Source: Nitrospirota bacterium
Lineage (GTDB): Bacteria > Nitrospirota_A > Leptospirillia > Leptospirillales > Leptospirillaceae
Direction: 5' to 3'
DNA length: 5,510 bases
Assembly: GCA_027415455.1 (NCBI GenBank)
Contig: DAIBSV010000123.1
Span: 1-5,510 of the forward strand
Shown: positions 1 through 5,510 of the stretch, piece after piece
How the letters are laid out: the number at the start of each line of letters is the position of its first letter
Position numbering within the stretch: the first letter of the stretch is position 1
Notes under the pieces: model-generated
The model's database searches: none
What the model was told of the DNA's origin: nothing
Seen by the model: only the letters and a program-made list of their open reading frames with translations
Translations under genes and position numbers: made by a program

Positions 1-659
1 TGGAGAACTTTCTCCGAGTGCGGGTTTCCCGCAACGCGGAGGAGGGGATCTGGGTGGCCCGAAGGATCGCGGCGGGCGGAGAAAGTATCGGATTCATTCT
101 GTGCGATGCGTCTGTCTCAATGAATGAGGTGTTCGGTTTCCTCTCTTTTGTGCGGGGCCGGGGGAACCTTCCCCGAGTTCCGGTGCTGGTGATGACGGAA
201 GAGCATGATCCGGAGGAACGCATCCGGGTCCTGGAGTCCGGGGCCGACGAGGTGCTCAGGCTCCCTTGTCCGGATCGGGAAATTCTGGCGCGGATTCACG
301 CGCTCATGCGCAGGGAACGTGCGGGGAACTACGATAATCCTGATGCACCGGCACGTTACGAAGTGGGAGATCTGATCGTCGACACCGAGCGGCATGAAGT
401 GCGCTGGAAGGGACAGAGGGTTTCGGTGACACCTCTCGAATTCCGAATTTTAGTCCGGCTGGTTCGCCTGCCTGGACGGGTTCTGGGTCGGGAGGAACTT
501 ATGAAAAGTCTATGGGGAGAGCACTGGGAGGTGGAGGACCACAACCTGTCGGTCCATATCCATGGGATTCGGAAGAAAATGTCCCGCAAGGGAGAACCCT
601 GCACCGTGATCGAGACGGTCCGGGGGGTCGGTTACCGGGTCCGCGAAGAGGTCTCCTGA
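1..659 (+). CDS. OmpR/PhoB-family response regulator, 5' end cut by the window edge
   Basis: Two-component DNA-binding regulator. The frame is open to the left edge (first full codon at 3), so the protein probably starts upstream; a GTG at 18 would give 213 residues but would delete the first receiver strand and its acidic pair. Numbering from that GTG: the receiver covers about 1-99, with phospho-acceptor Asp D30 in FILCD, the Thr switch T60 in VLVMT, and the GAD turn at 75-77. The winged-helix effector domain spans about 112-209, with recognition helix D174-M188 and the wing ETVRGVGYRV. Oddities: the conserved receiver Lys (TKPF in PhoB) is Leu (RLPC, L82), and three positions that in E. 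coli PhoB are Arg are H175, H182 and G183. It sits 85 bp upstream of pstS, whose promoter carries Pho-box-like repeats, so a PhoB role is likely but inferred. It could be another OmpR-family regulator that merely neighbours pst. The family assignment is firm. Confidence 0.92.
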   Translation, partial: ENFLRVRVSRNAEEGIWVARRIAAGGESIGFILCDASVSMNEVFGFLSFVRGRGNLPRVPVLVMTEEHDPEERIRVLESGADEVLRLPCPDREILARIHALMRRERAGNYDNPDAPARYEVGDLIVDTERHEVRWKGQRVSVTPLEFRILVRLVRLPGRVLGREELMKSLWGEHWEVEDHNLSVHIHGIRKKMSRKGEPCTVIETVRGVGYRVREEVS

Positions 660-664
660 TCTTC

Positions 665-704
665 CTGTCATCAATTTGTAACAGATCTGTAATATGGCTG
701 TCGT
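665..704 (+). promoter_or_regulatory. Double Pho-box-like operator: four 11-bp-spaced direct repeats
   Basis: Seen in the sequence: CTGTCAT (665-671), TTGTAAC (676-682), CTGTAAT (687-693) and CTGTCGT (698-704), each starting exactly 11 bp after the last. All share TGT at the same place, and the consensus is YTGTMRY. Known: the PhoB Pho box is two CTGTCAT-type 7-mers separated by 4 bp (11-bp period), bound by a head-to-tail PhoB dimer. Four units therefore make room for two dimers. The site lies directly upstream of pstS, the classic Pho regulon target. Binding by the regulator encoded at 1-659 is an inference. Confidence 0.75.
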
Positions 705-706
705 CT

Positions 707-715
707 TGCTATGAT
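707..715 (+). promoter_or_regulatory. Extended -10 promoter element of pstS
   Basis: TGCTATGAT reads as an extended -10 (TGn followed by TATGAT at 710-715), one mismatch from TATAAT. No good -35 hexamer lies 17 bp upstream; CTGTAA (687-692), part of the third repeat unit, occupies that place, as expected for an activator-dependent Pho promoter. Transcription would start near 722, leaving a leader of about 20 nt. Confidence 0.65.
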
Positions 716-732
716 AGGGTCAATCTACCTTT

Positions 733-740
733 AAGGAGGA
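733..740 (+). promoter_or_regulatory. Strong Shine-Dalgarno of pstS
   Basis: AAGGAGGA is nearly a full complement of the 16S rRNA 3' end and lies 4-5 nt before the ATG at 745. It is the strongest ribosome-binding site in the window and fixes the pstS start. It fits the need to make much more binding protein than membrane subunits. Confidence 0.88.
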
Positions 741-744
741 ATAC

Positions 745-1827
745 ATGAACATCGTCAAACGGACCGCGGGTTTGGCCCTGTCCCTCGCGATCGTTTCGGT
801 CCTTTCTGGGGCCGGAACCGCCCGGGCCACCGATCTGACAATTTCCGGCTCCACCATGCTCTTTCCCCTCGAGCAGGTCTGGGCCAACGCCTATATGAAG
901 AGCCATCCGGGGGTCCACATCTCCGTGGCCTCGACAGGATCGGGCTTCGGGATCTCCAACGCCGCCAACGGGAACATCACGATCGGGGCCTCCGATGCCT
1001 ACCTGACCAAGGACCTTCGCACGCGTTACGGCAGTCTGGCAGCGATTCCGGTGGCCTTTGACGACACGCAGGTCATCTACAACATCCCCGGGGTCAAGAA
1101 GTCGCAACTGCTCCGGATGGATGGGCCCACTCTGGCCCGGATCTTCATGGGCAAGATCAAGTTCTGGGACGATAAGGCCATCCGGGAGATCAACCCCGAT
1201 GTCCACTTCCCGCATCAGCGGATCAAGGTGATCCACCGGGCCGACGCCTCGGGCACGACCTTCGTTTTCACCGATTATCTCTCCCAAACCTCGAAGGAGT
1301 GGTATGACGAAATCGGCCGGGACCTCTCCCCTTCCTGGCCAGTGGGTTCCGGATACAACGGCTCCGATGCCGTTGTCGCGGCGGTCATGGCGACACCTGG
1401 AGCCATCGGGTATGTAGGGTTGGGCTGGATCAACGAATACCATCTGAGTTCCATGGCCCTCAAGAACCTGGACGGCTACTATGTGGTCGGCTCTGTGAAG
1501 ACGATCCAGAACGCTGGCAAGGCAGCGCTCCATGATCCCTCCTTTCCCGACGATTTCAACCGTTCGATCGTCTGGAACCTTCATGGCAAGGATGTTTATC
1601 CGGACGCCAATTTCGAATTCTGGATGGTCAGCACCGCTCTCCCGGCGAGGACCATGCTTGAAGTCAAGAAAATGGTCATCTGGGCGCTTACGAAGGGACA
1701 GAAGGAAAAATATACGGTGAAGACCGGCTTCGCACCGCTTCCCTTTGCTCCTTTAAAGCCCCGCCTCAACAAAATTTTGAACCGGCTCCTTCCCGGCAAC
1801 AGCATGAAGATCGAATCCGGGGGATAA
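745..1827 (+). CDS. pstS: Periplasmic phosphate-binding protein PstS
   Basis: High-affinity phosphate receptor of the Pst ABC importer, 360 residues (E. coli PstS has about 346). Residues 1-28 are a Sec signal peptide: basic N-region (K5, R6), hydrophobic core about 8-24, and a cleavage site after ARA at 26-28. No lipobox Cys is present, so it is probably a soluble periplasmic protein. Binding-site blocks match the family: SGSTMLFPL (34-42), STGSGFG (63-69), GASDAYL (81-87, with D84 matching the phosphate-contacting Asp of E. coli), RADASGTTFVF (165-175, with R165, D167, S169, G170 and T171 matching E. coli Arg135, Asp137, Ser139, Gly140 and Thr141), and the PGAIGYVGLGW block further on. All the main ligand residues are kept. 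It is the first pst gene behind the Pho-box promoter and is followed by a hairpin. The start is certain from the Shine-Dalgarno and the signal peptide. Confidence 0.97.
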   Translation: MNIVKRTAGLALSLAIVSVLSGAGTARATDLTISGSTMLFPLEQVWANAYMKSHPGVHISVASTGSGFGISNAANGNITIGASDAYLTKDLRTRYGSLAAIPVAFDDTQVIYNIPGVKKSQLLRMDGPTLARIFMGKIKFWDDKAIREINPDVHFPHQRIKVIHRADASGTTFVFTDYLSQTSKEWYDEIGRDLSPSWPVGSGYNGSDAVVAAVMATPGAIGYVGLGWINEYHLSSMALKNLDGYYVVGSVKTIQNAGKAALHDPSFPDDFNRSIVWNLHGKDVYPDANFEFWMVSTALPARTMLEVKKMVIWALTKGQKEKYTVKTGFAPLPFAPLKPRLNKILNRLLPGNSMKIESGG

Positions 1828-1856
1828 GGATCTTTTTTTGAATAAGGAACATCACG

Positions 1857-1890
1857 GGGCGGTCCGGACAAACCGGACCGCCCTCTTTCT
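1857..1890 (+). terminator. GC-rich hairpin between pstS and pstC (attenuator or RNA-stabilising stem)
   Basis: A perfect 11-bp inverted repeat, GGGCGGTCCGG (1857-1867) and CCGGACCGCCC (1873-1883), encloses the loop ACAAA. It is followed by TCTTTCT, a pyrimidine tract that is T-rich but not a clean T-run. This looks like a leaky intrinsic terminator. Many pst operons lower expression after pstS by a stem-loop that stops transcription partly or protects the pstS 3' end; E. coli has REP elements there. Because the downstream genes have no evident promoter, the stem must be at least partly read through. Confidence 0.72.
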
Positions 1891-1900
1891 CGAGAGAGTC

Positions 1901-3040
1901 ATGGGAGTCGCGATGGAGCCCGAGACAAGGGCACAACAAGAAGCGGGACAGATTTTGGTCGAAAATGCCACGCTCCCCTTGTCCACCGCTTCCCCCCGGA
2001 TCCTTTCGACAGATTCTGAAGGGAAGTCCCGATCATCGGAAGGAGAGAGTCTGCATTCCGACGGTAAAAGCGTCCTCAAAAATCTTCGGGAGACCTCCCA
2101 GGCCCGCATCCATCGCTCCGAACGTCTTTTTCAGGGAACGCTCCGGGTCGGTGGATTTTTTGTTCTCGCCCTCTTTGCGACGGTTTTGGGGGTCAGCATC
2201 GTCGAGGCCTGGCCATCGATCACGAAGTTCGGATGGTCCTTTCTCTGGACCTCGACCTGGAATCCGCACCGGCAAATCTTCGGGGCCTGGACCTACATCG
2301 TCGGAACCTTCTGGGTGACCGGAATTGCGCTTCTTTTCGCCATCCCGATCGCCATTCTCTCGTCCCTCTTTCTCTCCGATTATTCCCCGAAATGGCTGGT
2401 CGGGGGGGTCTCGACCCTGATGGAAATGCTTGCCGGGATTCCCTCTATCGTCTTCGGGGCCTTCGGTATCATCTTCATGGTGCCCCTCCTCCGGGATCAT
2501 GTGGAGCCCTTTCTTGCCAACACTCTGGGCAAGCACTGGGACTTCTTTAACGGGGACTCGATGGGGTACGGGATTCTGGCTGCGGGATTGGTGGTGGGAA
2601 TCATGGTGATTCCCCTTGTGGCGACGGTGACCCGGGACTCCCTCGTCATGGTCCCCCGGGAGACAGTGGAAGCGTCCTATGCCCTGGGCTCCACCAAGGC
2701 CGAGATGGTCTTCTTCGTCAAGCTCCCGGCCGTGGTGCCCGGGATCATCGGTTCCGTGATTCTGGGGTTTGGGCGGGCGATCGGAGAGACCATGGCGGTC
2801 CTTCTCCTGATCGGGAACCAGGCCTCGATCCCGACCTCGATCCAGGATGTGGGGTATACCATCAGCTCGCTCCTCGCGAACACCTTCACCTACGCGGTGA
2901 TTGATCCGCTCTATGCAGCCGCGGAAATCGAGCTGGGACTCATTCTTCTCGTCATCTCCCTCGTGGTCAACACGCTGGGCCGGGAACTTCTCATGAAGCT
3001 CATGGGCGGACGGCTGGCAGGATCGGTGGGCGGTGGCTGA
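1901..3040 (+). CDS. pstC: Phosphate ABC transporter permease PstC
   Basis: Inner-membrane permease subunit, pairing with PstA to form the phosphate channel. From the ATG at 1901 it has 379 residues. Six membrane segments are visible, at about 85-104, 128-158, 167-197, 222-244, 276-304 and 342-360. The cytoplasmic EAA loop that docks on PstB is at 252-280 (VPRETVEASYALG, then KLPAVVPG). The family motif GRAIGET (291-297) keeps the Arg and Glu known to matter for transport in E. coli PstC. The end overlaps pstA by 8 bp. Start choice: ATG 1901 has only a weak GAGAG upstream; ATG 1913 has GGGAG 5 nt before it; TTG 1838 has AAGGA at 1826-1830 and would give 400 residues but puts the 1857-1883 hairpin inside the gene. 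I chose 1901 for that reason, without certainty. The N-terminal tail (about 1-80) is unusually long and Ser/Glu-rich compared with E. coli PstC (about 319 residues in total). Confidence 0.95.
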   Translation: MGVAMEPETRAQQEAGQILVENATLPLSTASPRILSTDSEGKSRSSEGESLHSDGKSVLKNLRETSQARIHRSERLFQGTLRVGGFFVLALFATVLGVSIVEAWPSITKFGWSFLWTSTWNPHRQIFGAWTYIVGTFWVTGIALLFAIPIAILSSLFLSDYSPKWLVGGVSTLMEMLAGIPSIVFGAFGIIFMVPLLRDHVEPFLANTLGKHWDFFNGDSMGYGILAAGLVVGIMVIPLVATVTRDSLVMVPRETVEASYALGSTKAEMVFFVKLPAVVPGIIGSVILGFGRAIGETMAVLLLIGNQASIPTSIQDVGYTISSLLANTFTYAVIDPLYAAAEIELGLILLVISLVVNTLGRELLMKLMGGRLAGSVGGG

Positions 3041-3938
3041 GAACATCCTCCCGGAAAAAGGTCTTTCATCCTACCGCAAGGTGCGTAACGCCCTCCTGGG
3101 AAGCCTCACCGCGGTCGCATTCATCCTGGCGGTCACTCCGCTCCTCGCCATCGTCTATATCGCCTATGACCGGGGAAAGGCCGCTCTTTCGCTCTCCTTC
3201 ATCACCACGATGCCGGGAGGCTTCCCCATCGGGATCGAGGGCGGGATTGCCAACGGGATCGTGGGAAGCCTGATTCTGATCCTTCTGGCCAGTCTCCTCT
3301 CCGTTCCCGTAGGGATCTGGGCGGGTCTTTATCTCTGGGATCAGTCCCACACCCGCATGGCCAAAATCACCCGGCTCCTGTCGGACCTCCTCCTGGGGGT
3401 TCCATCGGTGATCTGGGGAGTTGTGGGCTTCTTTGTCTTCTCCACCAATACCGGTTTTGGTTTTCACTGGGGGTTCTCGGGGCTGGCCGCAGGGCTTACT
3501 CTGGGATTCATCATGATTCCGATCGTGACCAGGGTGACCGAACAGGCCCTTCGGGACGTTCCCCGGAGCTACATCGAGGGGGCCCTTGCCCTGGGGGCCT
3601 CCCGCTTCCAGGTTGTGCGGGGCCTGGCCATTCCGGCGGCCATCACCGGCATCGGAACGGGGATTCTGCTCGGAGTCCTGAATGTCCTGGGACAAACCGC
3701 CCCCCTCATCTTCACCAACTACTACAACACCGGCATTCCCACGTCGCTGGTGGGCTCGAACGGATCGGTCGGAGATCTCGCCATGCAGATCTTCATCTAT
3801 ATCCATGAACCGTCGAAGGCTCTCCATGTAAAGGCCATGGCCGCGGCCCTGGTCCTGACGGTGATCGTCCTCCTTCTGGACATGGGGATCCGCCTCCTGG
3901 CCTGGGGAAGTCGAAAATATGCCCAGAGAATGGGATAG
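3033..3938 (+). CDS. pstA: Phosphate ABC transporter permease PstA
   Basis: Second membrane subunit of the phosphate channel, 301 residues, a usual length. Membrane segments lie at about 20-45, 72-102, 115-137, 148-168, 203-228 and 268-292. The EAA loop is at about 176-206 (VPRSYIEGALALGAS, then IPAAITG). R167 in IVTRVTE matches an Arg conserved in PstA. Oddity: the family motif RxxGETAPL reads NVLGQTAPL (217-225), so the usual Arg and Glu are N217 and Q221. The start is a GTG inside the end of pstC (8-bp overlap, different frame), with AGGA at 3019-3022 rather far upstream, so translation is probably coupled to pstC. The TAG stop overlaps the Shine-Dalgarno of pstB. The identity as PstA is firm from homology and from its place between pstC and pstB. 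Confidence 0.96.
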   Translation: MAENILPEKGLSSYRKVRNALLGSLTAVAFILAVTPLLAIVYIAYDRGKAALSLSFITTMPGGFPIGIEGGIANGIVGSLILILLASLLSVPVGIWAGLYLWDQSHTRMAKITRLLSDLLLGVPSVIWGVVGFFVFSTNTGFGFHWGFSGLAAGLTLGFIMIPIVTRVTEQALRDVPRSYIEGALALGASRFQVVRGLAIPAAITGIGTGILLGVLNVLGQTAPLIFTNYYNTGIPTSLVGSNGSVGDLAMQIFIYIHEPSKALHVKAMAAALVLTVIVLLLDMGIRLLAWGSRKYAQRMG

Positions 3939-3941
3939 GAG
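3937..3941 (+). promoter_or_regulatory. Shine-Dalgarno that fixes the TTG start of pstB
   Basis: AGGAG shares its first two bases with the pstA stop codon (TAG, 3936-3938) and lies 6 nt before a TTG at 3948. The next in-frame start-type codon is GTG at 3975 (residue 10), which has no comparable site; the first in-frame ATG is M43, beside the Walker A motif. TTG is therefore the best start. Confidence 0.75.
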
Positions 3942-3947
3942 ACTCTT

Positions 3948-4727
3948 TTGGAGAACGGAGCCCATGATCCGCTCGTGCCGAAGATCGAGGTAAAGAACTT
4001 CAGCGCCTTCTATGGAAAGACCCAGGCCCTTCACAACGTGGACTTCACCATCTTCGAGCGCAAGATCACGGCCATGATCGGTCCGTCAGGATGCGGAAAA
4101 TCGACCTTTCTCCGAAGCCTGAACCGGATGAACGACTTCTATCAGGGATTTCGCGTCGAAGGGTCTGCCACACTCGACGGGGAGGAGATTTACAGCCCAA
4201 CGGTCAACCCCGTCCTGATCCGGCAACGGGTGGGGATGGTCTTCCAGAAGCCGAATCCTTTCCAGAAGTCGATCTTCGAAAACGTGGCCTACGGTCTTCG
4301 GATCCAGGGGGTCAAGTCCCGCTCCGTCCTTGCCGACATCGTGGAAAAGTCCCTGAAGGCGGCGGCCCTCTGGGACGAGGTGAAGGACCGTCTCAACGGC
4401 TCCGCCTTTTCCCTTTCCGGAGGTCAACAGCAGCGCCTCTGCATCGCCCGGGCCCTGGCCGTCGAGCCGGAGGTGATCCTCCTTGACGAGCCGGCCTCCG
4501 CCCTCGACCCCATCTCGACGGCCCGGATCGAAGAACTGATGCAGGATCTGAAGGATCGGTATACAATTGCCATAGTGACACATAATATGCAGCAGGCCGC
4601 CCGCGTCTCCGACCGAACGGCCTTTTTCCTCGACGGAACCCTGGTCGAGGTGAACGATACGACCAAGATCTTCACCAACCCGGAAGATTCCCGGACAGAG
4701 GATTACATCACCGGCCGGTTCGGCTGA
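3948..4727 (+). CDS. pstB: Phosphate ABC transporter ATP-binding protein PstB
   Basis: ATPase that powers phosphate import, acting as a dimer on the cytoplasmic face of PstC/PstA; 259 residues, typical of PstB (E. coli 257). All nucleotide-binding motifs are intact: A-loop aromatic Y22 in FYGK, Walker [10 protein letters not shown] (45-53), Q-loop Q100 in [12 protein letters not shown] signature LSGGQQQR (156-163), Walker B VILLDEP (176-182) with catalytic E181, D-loop SALD (184-187) and the switch His H212 in [14 protein letters not shown] with a following three-strand insert, [18 protein letters not shown] and the final EDYITGRFG are hallmarks of PstB among ABC ATPases. The start is TTG, supported by AGGAG 6 nt upstream. 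It lies 9 bp after pstA and 14 bp before phoU. I see no anomaly in the protein. Confidence 0.98.
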   Translation: MENGAHDPLVPKIEVKNFSAFYGKTQALHNVDFTIFERKITAMIGPSGCGKSTFLRSLNRMNDFYQGFRVEGSATLDGEEIYSPTVNPVLIRQRVGMVFQKPNPFQKSIFENVAYGLRIQGVKSRSVLADIVEKSLKAAALWDEVKDRLNGSAFSLSGGQQQRLCIARALAVEPEVILLDEPASALDPISTARIEELMQDLKDRYTIAIVTHNMQQAARVSDRTAFFLDGTLVEVNDTTKIFTNPEDSRTEDYITGRFG

Positions 4728-4731
4728 CAGG

Positions 4732-4736
4732 AAGGA
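4732..4736 (+). promoter_or_regulatory. Shine-Dalgarno of phoU
   Basis: AAGGA lies 5 nt before the GTG at 4742, just after the pstB stop (4725-4727). It supports the GTG start, which also matches the usual N-terminus of PhoU proteins: a short lead before AELEQLKGRI. Confidence 0.75.
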
Positions 4737-4741
4737 AAGCG

Positions 4742-5395
4742 GTGCAGAGACATCTTGACGCCGAGCTCGAGCAGCTCAAGGGCCGGATCACCGAAATGGG
4801 GAACATGGTCGACCTCCAGATGAAGGAGGCCGCGGAATCCCTCCTCGAACGCAATCCTGAAAAGGCCAGGCGCGTCATCGACCGGGACCACCAGGTGAAC
4901 GCGATGGAAGTCGGGATCGACGAGGACTGCGTCCGAATGATCGCCCTTCACCAGCCGGAGGCCCGGGATCTTCGTTTCGTCATCACGGCCATGAAGATCA
5001 TCACCGACCTCGAGCGCATGAGCGACCTCGCTACGAATATCTCCGAACGGGTGGTGGAGCTGTGCGAGGAGCCGCCCGTTTCGATCCCTCCGTCGATTCG
5101 GGAGATGTCCACCATCGGCCGCGAAATGCTCCGGGAGGCCCTCGACGCCTTCGTCTCACGAAATACCGCTCTAGCCCGCAAGGTGACCCAGGAGGATGAA
5201 CGGGTCAACGTCCTTCATCGTGAACTCGTCAAATCGATTGTGGAAAGTCTGAAGAATCACACAGGGGAAACCAGCTCCATCGTCCGAATTCTCTTCGTCA
5301 GTCGCTCCCTCGAGCGCTTTGCCGACCACGCGACCAATGTGGCCGAGATCATCATGTATATGGTGGAAGGAAAGATCATCCGCCACATGGTGTGA
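4742..5395 (+). CDS. phoU: Phosphate signalling regulator PhoU
   Basis: Cytoplasmic all-helical protein that couples the Pst transporter to the PhoR/PhoB signalling pair and restrains the Pho response when phosphate is plentiful. At 217 residues it is a little shorter than E. coli PhoU (about 241), mainly at the C-terminus. Two PhoU repeats are clear, each with the metal-cluster motif ExxxDxxxN: DLERMSDLATNI (89-100; E91, D95, N99) and SLERFADHATNV (189-200; E191, D195, N199). The stretch NAMEVGIDEDCVRMIALHQPEARDLR (53-78 region) closely follows E. coli PhoU. The start is GTG, with AAGGA upstream. It is the last gene of the pst cluster, the usual place. No kinase gene follows inside the window. 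Identity is firm. Confidence 0.97.
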   Translation: MQRHLDAELEQLKGRITEMGNMVDLQMKEAAESLLERNPEKARRVIDRDHQVNAMEVGIDEDCVRMIALHQPEARDLRFVITAMKIITDLERMSDLATNISERVVELCEEPPVSIPPSIREMSTIGREMLREALDAFVSRNTALARKVTQEDERVNVLHRELVKSIVESLKNHTGETSSIVRILFVSRSLERFADHATNVAEIIMYMVEGKIIRHMV

Positions 5396-5510
5396 CGCCG
5401 GGGGTCCATTCGAGTCTTTTTCTGCAACACCCTTGCGCCACCCTTTCCTTTCCGGCCTTTTTTTGCCTGTTCTTCACTCGTCCCTCAATTTGCATGAATA
5501 ACAAGGTGAG
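5396..5510. other. Non-coding region after phoU
   Basis: No convincing gene lies here. There is a pyrimidine-rich stretch with a T7 run (5458-5464), but the only stems near it are weak (CCGGCC before the T-run; GCAA/TTGC at 5424-5436), so I cannot call a good intrinsic terminator. TGCATGAAT (5491-5499) resembles an extended -10 without a clear -35. The window ends in AAGGTGAG (5503-5510), which looks like a Shine-Dalgarno for a gene starting just outside. These readings are weak. Confidence 0.4.

Noticed and set aside
512..748. Plus-strand frame overlapping the regulator's end and the pstS promoter
   Set aside because: It runs through the operator and promoter, and its first two-thirds is an out-of-frame copy of the regulator; no domain seen.
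709..1584. Long minus-strand open frame (291 codons) opposite pstS
   Set aside because: Its protein is rich in Gly, Asp, Arg and His with no family pattern, as expected of the antisense of a GC-biased gene; pstS on the other strand is certain.
1807..1839. AAGATC/GATCTT stem followed by a T-run, just at the end of pstS, as a terminator
   Set aside because: Only 6 bp, AT-rich, with a 16-nt loop; much weaker than the 11-bp hairpin at 1857-1883. The T-run may instead be a spacer before TTG 1838.
2033..3046. Long minus-strand open frame (337 codons) opposite pstC
   Set aside because: Low-complexity, highly charged translation opposite a certain membrane protein gene; no start signal that stands out.
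3066..4034. Long minus-strand open frame (322 codons) opposite pstA and the start of pstB
   Set aside because: Same antisense artefact; it crosses two real genes and shows no recognisable domain.
5397..5456. GCCGG/CCGGC pairing before the T7 run
   Set aside because: A 5-bp stem with a loop of about 50 nt is easily chance in GC-rich DNA.
5424..5464. Terminator after phoU built from GCAA/TTGC and the later T7 run
   Set aside because: The stem is only 4 bp and lies over 20 nt from the T-run; not enough to call.

Overview
The window carries a near-complete phosphate (Pho) module, all on the plus strand: the 3' part of an OmpR/PhoB-type response regulator, then pstS, pstC, pstA, pstB and phoU. 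I see no RNA gene, mobile element or CRISPR array. Codons are GC-rich. PstS has a Sec signal peptide and no lipobox cysteine, which fits a Gram-negative (diderm) cell wall. The protein style suggests a Nitrospirota-like acidophile such as Leptospirillum, but that is an impression from memory and not demonstrated here.

Layout. Positions 1-659 hold the regulator, whose frame is open at the left edge, so its first residues (probably 25-30) are missing. Positions 660-744 are the only real control region: four 7-bp CTGT-like units spaced exactly 11 bp apart (a double Pho box), an extended -10 (TGCTATGAT) and a strong Shine-Dalgarno before pstS. pstS (745-1827) is followed by a perfect 11-bp hairpin (1857-1883) in the gap before pstC. 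From pstC on the genes are packed tightly: pstC/pstA overlap by 8 bp, pstA-pstB are 9 bp apart and pstB-phoU 14 bp apart. The last 115 bp (5396-5510) are non-coding and end in a possible ribosome-binding site for a gene beyond the edge.

How it works. PstS captures phosphate in the periplasm, PstC and PstA form the channel and PstB hydrolyses ATP. PhoU links transporter state to the PhoR/PhoB signalling pair. No histidine kinase is visible here. The regulator probably binds the repeat array before pstS, and the hairpin probably makes pstS transcripts more abundant than those of the membrane and ATPase genes.

No wholly new system is seen. The points most worth a second look are departures from the textbook Pst/Pho system: PstA has lost the Arg/Glu pair of its (R)xxGET motif (N217, Q221), while PstC keeps it; the regulator lacks the conserved receiver lysine and several PhoB DNA-contact residues; PstC has a long, hydrophilic, Ser/Glu-rich N-terminal tail; and the pstS-pstC hairpin lies inside the longest possible pstC reading frame.
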